DNA from: Lichenostomus cassidix
Taxonomy: Eukaryota > Chordata > Aves > Passeriformes > Meliphagidae
Length of the DNA: 64,000 nt
Assembly: GCA_008360975.2 (NCBI GenBank)
Contig: CM039211.1
Coordinates: 4,595,522 to 4,659,521 of the forward strand
Reading direction: 5' to 3'
A program made the position numbers and the translations under genes. The stretch's first letter is position 1, and every line of letters begins with the position of its first letter. Shown piece by piece: positions 38,901 through 50,900 of this stretch. Under the pieces are notes generated by a model, which saw only the letters and a program-made list of their open reading frames with translations, was not told the origin of the DNA and did no database searches.

Positions 38901-41900
38901 TAATATGACCTTCAAACTCTTACAATCTCTAAACTGAAACGGACATTTCTGGTGTAAAAGAACAGTGTATCTGTCCAGAAATACTTTACAACTTGCAGTT
39001 GTGTTACATTTTACTGACTCAAACCCACAACATTTCTATAGGAGTATTTACGTTTAACTTTCAAGATGAACTTACCATCTGAATGATGTCCTCTATTTTC
39101 AAATGGTTATCATCTTGATCGTCCTGAGAAAGAGTCCTGAAAAATTAAATAGCAGAACATTCTACATAGATAAAATTGTCCACGGTTTTGAGAAAACCTT
39201 ATCATGGATCAGCAAAATGGTTTGTCTAAAATAAATCCTAAGACTGCAATTGAGGAGGTAAAGAAGAAAAAAAATCATACCTAAAAACTCATGTCTTGCT
39301 TTAAGTAAATGTGTACAAAGTGTTAAAACATCAGAGACATTCAAGATTAAATATTTCCATGGATGCTTAAGATCTTACACCTAGTGAATCCTGGAGATTG
39401 TCCTGTTCAGTGTCCCACACAGACCTCAGAGTGTGGAAATGGACAGCAAACTGCAGCTTTTACCTACAGCAAGGACACTATTTCTTTTCAGTAATAAAAG
39501 TGTTAATGAGTGTTTCCAATTCTGCTGCAGAAAACCTGATTATTATGGTTATTTCAGAGTAATGGGTCAAAAATTAATTGGGGAAAATTAAGTATTGATC
39601 AAACACCATCTACCCTGATGTATCATATTGGCACATAATTACAAGATCATCCCACTTCATTTGGAAAATACAGGCTCCAAGAAACCTTAAAACCACTGGA
39701 TTTATGTAATACAGAGGTGAGAAGATTTTGAGAGAAAGAAGGTAAGTCAGAATGTAAGAGACTGTCTGAAAGGACACCAAGAATTTGTCCCGAATGCTGG
39801 GCTGGTTCCCATCAGGGCAGGGGAAGGAGCAGGTGCAGGTGAGCCCTGGGCCCGGCTCTGCAGAGCCTCCTCCTGAGCTGAATTCCAAGGAAAGCTCAGG
39901 TGACAATTCCCAAAGCTGTGGTGATGGCTTCAGACAGTGCAGCCACAGCAGCAGGTCCCTCCAGCTCCTGACTGCTGGATTCTGCAGTGACAAACTCTGC
40001 TCATGCCAGGGAAAGGGGGAAGGGGAAAGCATCACTTGGCCTGGAGACTTCAGCTCTGAGTGTGAGACATGGATTTGTACCAGGAGGGTGTGGTTTTCAT
40101 GCCAGGTTTATGCTCTAATTCCAGGTTCTTCTCTTGGTGGCTTGGTCTGCCAGACGGAGGGCCAGGCTAAAATCAAATGCAGATACACACAGACAGAATC
40201 TAAGAAACCTCCTTGCCTTCGTTTGCAGCCATCAAAATCCACACAAAACACCTTTTCTGTTTCTTTTAAGGGCTGGAAACACCGTGTGTGTGATGGGCAA
40301 GACATGTTTACCTCTCCAGGAGAACCCTAAGCTTCTTGCCCAGATAATAAGGGAGTGCAGCCTCAGTCCCTGTAAATAGCCTGTCAATCTGTCCTGCAGA
40401 GCAGATTATTTTGTGCTGCACCTTATGGCTGGTTGCCTGCAGGAAGGTGCTGTTCCTCCTGTGACAAGAGCCTCTGGCAATAAAAACCAGAGAGGCTCTG
40501 TCCCTCTGTCCTAGGTACTCTCATCAACCTTGTAAAATTCATCACCTGAGTTACTTAAATATAACTTTATGTTGGATGAGGTTCTTGCCTTTGATACAGA
40601 AATCGTTGTATTTGCTTAATATGGATTAAAGTATGAAACATGGGATTCTTAAGAGACTGAAAACAGTTAACTTTTCCCCATCTGTGCCTCCTGAGACTCT
40701 CTACCATGACATCTCATGTTTTATGTAGACTTTCAATCACCCCTTCTAAACAGATGCTTTTTTTCTGTCAGTGGTCTTATGAAAAGAACAACAAAACCAA
40801 CACTCCTTTTATCCACAAACATTCCACAATTAAATCTGCAGAGCACGACAGATCTCTTACACTGGATGAAGCTATTTTTTAAAACACCAATAGCAGCTTC
40901 CATCTCAGTCTGTGGTGTTTCCAGCTGTAGGACACCCAGTTTCCACAGAGGTCTGGGAACACACTGGGCTGAGCAGCCCTGCTTGGACAACTCCCACTGC
41001 ACTCCTTGGGGAGCTCCTGGGAGCTGGGAAGAAGCAAATCCATGTGAAAAGCATCATGAGAGAAAGCAAAGCCACTGAGATATTCTCCTGGACAGTGTCA
41101 CCTCCAGTATATTTGGAAATCAATGAAGTAAATATATATAAGAAACAGCTTTCTAATTCTTAAAATTAGCAGAGATTCTCTTTCTCTATTTGTCATGCCT
41201 GACCAGTCTGATTATTAAAATAATTTTCTAATTGAAAACATTAATGTGTCTCCTCCTTCCTTTATGGTACATAAAGCATTTAAAAATACTTAAAAGCTAA
41301 TGTAAGTTAGAGAGCCTGAAATGTGTTGCTTGGTGAGATCATGCAAAGCAGAAAAATTGTTCATCCATCACATTTTGTCATCTGCATATCCCTGGATTTC
41401 ATTTATGTTTAGTCTGAGGAAGAAGAAGAAGGAAGGGCTGTTTCTTGAAGCATCCTGTTTTCTCCAGATAGGATCATATATCAAAGTTATTCACTGCTGT
41501 TCAGTCTAAATTTACACCTTCCTGCTTCATTATCAATTAAATTTTATCTAGATCTCAGGGGTTAGTAAATAAGGCTGATAAAATCTCAAGCAAATCATAC
41601 ATTTATAGGTTTGCCTAGCTTTCAGAACAGATACTGAATAAAAAAATGCTTTTTTACCCTGAAGAGAAACCCTGTCAGTCCACACAACAGAAATCCCATC
41701 ATGCAAGAAATACCAGCTGCTTTGTTTGATGACTCAAGGCATGAAGCAGCTCAGCATCTCCCATCAACATTTTCCTTGTCATTCACATTCCAAGCACAGC
41801 CTTTCCCAGAGCTGACCATGATATATCTTCGGAACACAAACCAACCTTTCCCCCTCCTCTGATCTCTGCTGACAAGGGGCCTGATTTTCCAAGGAATGTC

Positions 41901-44900
41901 TATGCACATACATGTGCACTCAAAGGCCAGGCAGACTGTAAAAAGAGGTATTTTTACCCAATACCCCTGAAGGAGACATTAAAAACACCAATGTTAAGTA
42001 CCAGAAGGCATGAACTTTCCTTCAGAAATGTTTGAAGTTGAATTTTTGACAAGGAATGCTTGTTCTAAGCCCATTCTGCACTTGTCAACCTTTCACACTC
42101 AAGAGTACACTACAAAAACTGAGATGTGGGGAAGCCAAGGCCTACAGTGACAGCTGACAGGCAACCCAGAATTCTGGTAGAATACATGTTTTAGATAAAA
42201 TGCCTGCAACAAGCACCTCTGCAGAACAACAGAAAAGCCCTATTTTGTGGCACTCACTTAGCAAGTGAGTGAGTGACTATTTTTATCAAGGGCACATCAA
42301 CTGGCTTACTCCTTCCCATTTCCCCCTGTCCCAGAGAAACCTTTTGAATGAAGCTTTCATCACAATTGCCAGTTATGGCAGATCTGGGCTTTCTTATGAA
42401 AAGCATGCTGTCAGAAATCTTCAAACAAATTGGTTTCTAACAACAGCAAAAAAAAAAGCCCTTCAGTTCCAGGTGATTTATATTTCCCCTCTCAGTAGTA
42501 TTGGATGAAAGGTCTCAATTCAGAAGAAAACAGAAAGATGCCATCTCTGAAGGAGCAGGGCATAGGCTGAGCAACTTTTCTCCAGGGCACACACAGGCAT
42601 GTGAACCAAGAGAGGAATACAATGCTGGGAGCACCTCTGCATATTCTGCAGGAGCACACACCCTGGGTGCTTTTAGGATATCCAGGGGCAATTCACAAGT
42701 CACCACCTGAGTTCTGTAACTGTCTGGGGAAGGAAGGTGTTTTCCATAGAGGAAGAGCCTAAATTCAGAGGATTTTGGTGGAGAGGATCTCCTCTACGGC
42801 AGGGAGTAGCTGGCAGGAGTGTTGCATTCCCTGTCTGCACTTTGTTTTCTAGTTTGGTGCCTCAGGTAACACAGGGTCTCACCACAGAATTCTTTAGTGA
42901 AGCAAACCCTTCATAACGGCCCTTAGAACCTATGGAGGGCTGAGGGAACTCAGGAAATAACTTTTTCCACTGCAGGCCTCCTCTCAACACTCAGAGCACT
43001 GACTGTAACCTGGCGTGACGGAGAATCCCCACTCTGATGCAGCAAAGGGAACACGATGCTGCAGGAGGAGCCCTGCAGGACACACTGCCTCTTCAGGTCA
43101 GCTCTGTGGGACCTTGGCCTGGAGCTGAGCAGGTCTGGGTCACCAGAACATGGCTCTCTCCTACAATAAACAGTGATCTCTGCAGACAAGAGGCACAGAG
43201 AGCTCTCCAGTCCGGGGAGGAGCAGGTTCAGTGCTTGGCCTGACCTGGAGCAGCCCTGGCACAGAACAAACCCCGTGGCATCACATCCACACACACAGGA
43301 CTTCTGTTTTTACTGAAAGGGTAGGAAAAGCTTTGTTCCTCTGCCCCTGGAAAGCTGTTTTCCGTCTGTGTTCGTGCAGTTGTGCTGTCAGACAGGACGC
43401 AGGCGGGTCAATGTCATCTCTCCTGACTCTGTTGGCTTCTCATTCTTCGTGAAATCAGTTCCAGCCTCATACAAGGACCTTTTCAACCTGCCAGAAAAGC
43501 TAAACCCCCTGACAAAACCTCTTCCCCCATTTCATATTCTGATTGTTCCAGAGATAAAGAGCAGCTGGTTCTGCCTCTGACTCCACCACCACCATGCTGA
43601 GGAGCTGGAGGAGCAGAGGGACCCCCTGGATGCCCCAGGAGCTGGGCTGGTTCCACAACTAAGTCTCACAGTCTTCACAGGACAGCAGGTCCTTTTTAAA
43701 GCTTTTTATTACTCCTATTTTAATGATGTGCAATAAAAATTAAGGACTGTGTGGAAGAGCAAAGGAACAGGCCCTCCTGTGTCAGTGTCACACATAAAGT
43801 TACATACAAAGAACTGCAGAAGATTCCTTATATCCTGTAATTCCCTCTGCTCAGGTAACTGTACAGGTCTGCCAAGAGCCTGTGTCTCCAGCAGGAATTA
43901 TAGTGCTTTGTTGAACTCTGGAAATCACTCTTAATTTCCAGACATTTCCCTGAGGTGATCTAAACACATCACCCTTCCAGTGAAAGGGGGAGAAATTGTA
44001 TTGGAATTAAATTCACATTCAAATAAAATTGAAATATTTCACACCAAATTGTCCTGCATCCATGTATGTTTAGCAGCACTGCCAGTCTTGAAAAGCAATA
44101 AAGGGGTTTTTAGCCAAGGCTAAAGGAAAGAAACTTTTTTTTCACTTTTTTTTTTCTTTGCAAAAGAAATAGAGCACGAAATTTCAGAGAATGGTCAAAA
44201 AATCAGTCTGAAGTTTTGGAAAAATTGTGAAAAAGGTAAACATCTGATGAACTGTATTCACTGTTGTATCAGACAGTGTGCTCAGGTATTCAGTGATCAG
44301 TTCTGGGAGGGAAGAGTGGAAAAACAATAACAACCATTTCACAGAACAGCAGTAAAAGGATGCAAATGGAGACAATTCATAGTTTACACATAAATACAAA
44401 GGTCCATTTTTTGATGCAACTGCTAATGGAAAGTGGCTAATATGAAACTGGGTACAGGAAATTGTTGAACAACTTGTATGGTAAAGGGCTATAAATCCAT
44501 CCCATTACCCTGCCAGGAGCACCCAATCCAGGCTCATTTTCAAGCATTTTCTTAAGAAGCTGAAAATCCTAAGGTAATTTTTCCTGCTGTGAGCAGAACT
44601 TTTGTTGTCACGCATACTATCAAAACCCTTCTTGCTCTTCTGGCTTGCTGTTTCTTCCAAAGAAATACATGAAACAAACCTAATATTTTTACTTGAAAGA
44701 GCAGCACAGTCACTATTATTAAAAGAAGGATTATTTTGCTTTATGTGGAAAGAAAAGTGCTTTTAATAAGAACTTATCTGTGCTTATTATCTTTTGTTTG
44801 ATATTTTTCCTTACAACTGAACAATTTTCAGCCATTTTTTCCCCATGTATCTGTTGGCAAACCTGTCTAATGGTTTTAAAAAAATCAGGCATACTGCATT

Positions 44901-47900
44901 TACTGCACCCTTATTGGCTTACCTGCAGAATACCTACAGAAATGTTAACAAAGCACACCATAGATTTATCTGGGTTTTTTCATGGTATTTTATTTTAACC
45001 ACTCCTTAGTCTTTAAATGTTTCAACTGATTTCTTTATGTAACTCCTGCTTACTCTTTAGATGTTTACTGCTCCTCAGTATTGTGGAACGATTTACATGA
45101 AAATCAGTGGCCATGAAATATTCACACTTTAGGGCTGGTTTTGCTGATACTTGGGGACTGAACTCCTGGCTGTTGGCTGTTCTGCAGCAAAGTTTTCCAA
45201 TATAGGTATTTTTATTAATGAAACTTAAAACAGGCTCTGCTTTATGGCTCATAAAACATTTAGTAATCCTTCAAAATTAAATACTCTGGAGAAAAACCCA
45301 ACCCTGTGAATTCTGTGATGCACAATCACCCAACTGTCTCACATGCCACAGTTAACATGTGAAATTATTAGAAATGCATTTACCTCAGTATGTTTGCAGT
45401 GGCTTTCCTTTCTTGTGGCAGAAGGTCAGGGTCTCTCAAAACTTCCTCCAGCAAGTTTAACACATTCATTTTCAGCTCGTTGTTCAGCTCAAAATCCTAA
45501 AAAGGAAAACATTTTTACTTCCTTTGGTCTTATAGTGTTGATCAAACAACTGAAAGGATATACTTTAATGGGTTTGTGGGTTCTTTTTCTATTAGGTTTG
45601 AGGGCGGGTTTTTTGTTTGTTTGTTTGGGTTGGTTGCTTTTTTTTTAATTTATTGGGTTTTTTTAAAGACTATTTTTGAAAATATTTAGAGAAAGCCGTG
45701 GTAATGAACTGGCCACAAAAATAGGATCTCCTAAAGGCTGTGATTTTTCTTCTTTCTGACTTTGTCTTCTGCGTGGAGATGAGCTGATCAGGTAACCTTT
45801 CTCTCCTGAATTAACACCTGCATCTGACCAAGACCCACAGCATCCTCTCTTCTCTGTGTTCAACTCAATTCTGGCACTGCTGCCCAGCAAGGCAGCACAC
45901 TGGGCTTCCTCTCACTGCTTTCTTGAGTTTCTCTGTTCTTCTGCGTCCCACTCTGGTATTTCAGCAAGCCCACCCTTTTGGGAAGGCCTGCTTTTTGTGG
46001 AGTACTCAAATAATAAGTTCACCAAATCAGCTGTCCCTGCACTGAAGAGCTTCAGCAATTTAATTAGCTGTGGGGCAGACTGGTACCTGACACAGGGTAA
46101 CTCAGGGACACGCAGCAACCATTCATGCTGACCTCTGAACTTGGAGAAATCAAGAGAAAAGAGTATTACACATTCTATTATCATAGAGTGTACAAGCTTT
46201 AAATGGGGAAGTTGGAGGCAAGTCTTGGGGGAGACTCCAAAAATTCTTGTATTCAGCTCAAGGCTAGCATTTTGATAAGAAAACTAAACCCAAACGCTTC
46301 AGCTGCCTGGCACATCACACATCTTCCCTGATAACCCACAGCCACTTGCAGGCAGGACCATGAGTGTGCAGAGCTCCCTTGTTTCCATGGGAACAGGAGG
46401 CACAAAGTTACTGAAAATCGGAAATATTTGGCACCTCTGCACAAGAACATCGCATTTTGTTTCCAAAGACCCATCAGAGCCCCTTGTGAGGTGAAGAGCT
46501 CCTCTGGAGAGCAGTGTCCCTGGGAGCAGAGCCAGCCCTGCTGAGCACCCCACGAGAGCTGCAGCAGCCACAGAGAGAGCAGAGCCTCCTTTGGAAAAGG
46601 GATGGAACAGCTCAGAGCATGGGGAGAAGGAGAGCTCGTCACAGGAGGTGCCACAGGCACCCTGACAGCACTTGTTGAGCAATTATTGCTCCAATGTCAG
46701 CACTCAGAAATCACCTGCCCTGGGCATTTCCCTCCTGTTGGAGCACCCTCTCTTCACTCCTCAAGAGCTTCCTCACCTGGGCCTCACCTAATCAACAGTG
46801 TGGAATCAATTAACATCTGTGCCTTACTTTTTTGTGATGTTTATCCATATTCAGATGCTGCAGCATTAAGCTTTGGATGGGCTATCAGAAATTCAGCTCA
46901 AAGCCAAGCAAAAATTAGTTCTGGGCACTGCACTGTATTTGTTTTCTAAAATACATTTTGTATAGCCACGCTCTGAAATGCCTCCCTGAGGAGCTGTTTG
47001 AGCCTGTTTGCAGGAGAAGACAAGAGAATCTTTTCATATATTTAGGGTGAAGAAATGGGACTAATTAGTGAAAACATGAGGAATGTAACTAAACTACATG
47101 ACAATATTGTTCACTTCAGTGATTTCGAGAAGAAGCTGAAATATAAAACTATCAGAATTTAGTTAAAGAAGAAACCTTAAGTCTGCACAAGCCTTAGTAA
47201 GCTGGTTTAATCTTAGTGTTTGTCCTGTAGCTCAGTGGCAGATGCTGTGTAAAAGGAGCTGGATATCTTTGCAACCTGTGCTACCAAAATATCCCAAATG
47301 AGCAGAGCAGGTGTGCAAGAGGTGACACATTCACCATCTTCACTCAGCATTGATGGATAAAATTGTCAGACAGATCACATCAATGTGGTCAGGATTTTAT
47401 CTCCAGCTTTCCAACCACTACTGGTTGATTCTTTCCATTATAAGATATTTTCTCTCGAGATGTTTTGCTTCATTGAAACCAAACTTATGACCAAAACAGT
47501 CTAGAACTTTTTAAAGTTCTTTCATTTGCAAATAGGATGGGGAAGCCTTGCCTATGATTATCAGATTCAGCCAAACCAAAGCATTTCTAGTTTTTGAATG
47601 TTTACATGCTAACTCTTAGAGTAATGTTAATTAAGAAATCGGTCATTAGCAGGAAAATTTGTTTTAGTGAGTAATCTCCACAGGACAGCAGTGCTGGAAT
47701 TGCCAGGGGCACTCAAATTTATGGTTTTCTTTTTTAAAGCAATGTAATCTGCTTCTTCTAATATAATGAGAAAAAAATGAAAAAAGATGGGAACCACAAG
47801 AAAAGTGGAGAATTCATCTCTTTTCCTAGTGAAGGTCATTATCTCAGTGGTACTGAGATTCCAGTGTGATGAGCAATATATACAAAAAAATAGGTAAAAT

Positions 47901-50900
47901 ATTGCACATAAACATGTACATGTACTTAACTTTTATGGAGAAATGTTAACCTAAGAATTATACAAACAACAAAGTACTCAGCAACTGATTCTAAGTATAA
48001 CTTAAAAATAACTAAATAACTCTGAATACATGCATATTATATCTATCTTTACTATGGGTGTTATATATGAATATTTATCTGTTTATACTACAGGACACTT
48101 CGATCCACAGGTAGCTATTTATGGTTCTAGATGTATGTGCATCACATCTTTCTACATAATTTTTCACCAGTTTTTTGACCTCTAGTTGAAATTTACATAT
48201 CACAGAAGGAATACAGTTGGTCAGAGAAGAATCATTCCATTTTCCAGCAGGCACATTTCAATCTGACAGTGGTTTAGTTGTTCATGAGAAGGTCACACAC
48301 CTCTAATATATTTCAGAGTACAGCAGCCTAAAGAATCGTGGGTATTACTCAGATCAGGAATCATTGGCCAGAAGAAAAGAGAGTGCAGCAGAGACAGGAG
48401 AATACAAGAAGAAAAAATGTAACTATGCTAAGGTGCCTTTTAAAAGTAGAAACAGTGGATTTACTGTCCATGGTTTATACAGAGAATATATTTTTCAAGA
48501 TCTGACATGAGCTCAGTGAAAGCCCAGAAGTTTTTCCTTTTCTTTAACTCTTTCTCTGTGAGAGGAAACATTCTGCATCTAAACAATGTGGGGAACACTG
48601 AACAATCCAGACAAGTACCATGGAGCTAAAACATGGGAACCAGATTTATATTTGAGTATGCCAATGAGAAGGACTACAGAGGGACAGGAGGGAGGGAAGA
48701 AAGAGGCAGGAGGGGAGAGACATCTACTGAAAGACTGTTTGCAAGGAATCTGCAATATTTTTAAGTTGGTGGGGATTGCCTTACAATTTTCATCTATCTG
48801 TTTTCATGCCAAAAAGAAAACAGGTGATTATTTCAATGGCATCAGCTGTGTGAGTCTAAATCTTGTGCACAGCAGATCAAAGAGTTCAGTGAAGTTACTC
48901 CACTGCTACAGTATTTAATTTTGAAGCATAAAAATACACTTCACCTACCACACAAAATTGTGTTGAGCAAAATCTGTATAAATTCACATGCAACAAAACA
49001 TTGACACAGGTGGAAGGCATAGATAAATGATATTATAAATGGCTTTCAGGAAAACTTATCCCAGAGCTTGAGGTAAGTCTGGCTTACTTAAAGAAACAAG
49101 CAGAGGACAACAGCATTGTCTCCCAGCCAGTTGCAAGGGCAGAGATCGGTGTTTTGTGCAGAATGTTAGCTCTGATAGTGCAGAACAGTGTGTGCCTGTC
49201 AGTGCTGCAGGTGATGCCTGGTGATTTTTGTCCTTTCTTTTTATACCCTTTTATACATTTTTATACCCTTTCCCTCTCCTTGTACCCTTCACAAACACTC
49301 CTTGTGCCTTAGCCCCACACATTTATAACTCTTGGAGTCTGATATTTAGCTTAGTTTGGGGTTATCCAGGGGGGCTCATAGAAAGGATTTTTCTATCTAT
49401 TTTTTTATTCCGATGAAATGGAAAAAAATGGAATTGGCCAACCCATGTGTGCTAAAACTACTTTCATATAACTGAAATAATCTTTGCCTGGACAACCCTC
49501 TGTATCCAGGTGTCCTCCCCAGTCCTCACATGCTATCAGTAATTCCCTCTGGCAATCCTCCTGCTGGACACCCAGCACAGCTCCGTGGGTTTGACCACGA
49601 GAAGGAGCTGCAGTGGATAATCTCACAGCTGGAGTCAAGCAGGCATCAGGCACAGATCATGACCTGTATTTTGAAAATTGAAGCCTCTCCCCAGGCCTCA
49701 TGGTAACTCTGTAACTCACTGGCACTGTCTGGCAGCCAGAGATTTCCGAGAGAACTATTCCAGCTGAGATCTTCAAAGAAACCAGTGGGAAGAAGCCCTC
49801 GACTGTCACTCAGAGCTGGGCAGACTGGAGAGGCCAGGTGTGAAAGGTTTCTCCCTGGACAAGCTCCACTTCAATCTGCTTGCCACAGCAGCAAAAGCTT
49901 CATTTTGTAACACAAGTGTTTAGATAGAAGACAAGGAAATATTTTAAATAAACAAGGCTGCAAGACCTCGCTCAGATAATGGAAGTCATACTGAGACTTT
50001 CCCCCCCTGGACCCCTTTTGCCTTCCTATTGTTCCACTTCTGCAGGAGCCAGTGGGAGTTTTATCCTCATGAGCCCTCTCTCCATCAAGGCTCCTGCTCC
50101 CAGTGATCCTGTGCCCTGTCATTTGTGTGCTCACTGTTTACAAAGCGACAATCCTCTGCTTCTCTCAATCATATCCCAAAAATGAAACATAAACATGAAC
50201 ATTCTGCTGTTATTTAGGGCTAAAAGAAAACTTTGCTGTCTTGCAGGTGTCTGAACGAAAGACAAAGAGGAGTGATACAGAATGAAAAGAACAAAAATGG
50301 AAACAAAACCATCTGGAATACCTAAAGGTACCTTTCATACTGCTCTGGCTGATGAGCAGTACAGGTCTGACTACTCTTGCTCAGGGCAGTAAAAACAAGA
50401 AAGTATGTGTCACATCACCTGGGGATGGTTTGTTCCCAAACTTCTGTCTGTTCCTCAAGAGCTCCTGGGGACATTCATTAGTTCCTTGTGGCCTTCACAA
50501 AGGGCTGCAGATCTGGCCCTGCCAGCTGTACATTGACTTGAAATTTAAGTGAGGCTTCTGCAGTGTATGACCCAAGTTTTAAATGTATCCTATTTCTAAG
50601 CATTGTTTAGCATGATTTCAAGACAACAAAACTCTATTTATTCTCACTGAGTAGGCTGATTTGTTAATTTTAATGATTTTCTTTTCTGGTTACAGACAAT
50701 TTTACATATTAAATGCTGTCCATGCTCATATAAATTAAAATAAAAGAGCAGCAATGCTAAACCATCCCCAAGTGTGGTTTTGACACAGCTGCAATTCAGT
50801 GGAAGCTAATTGATTCCAAACCCCAGCCAAGGATTTTCTGAAGCCAAGTGAGCAAACACAAGGCTCTGAACCATTTGTTTGGGTTACTCCTGCAGCCCTC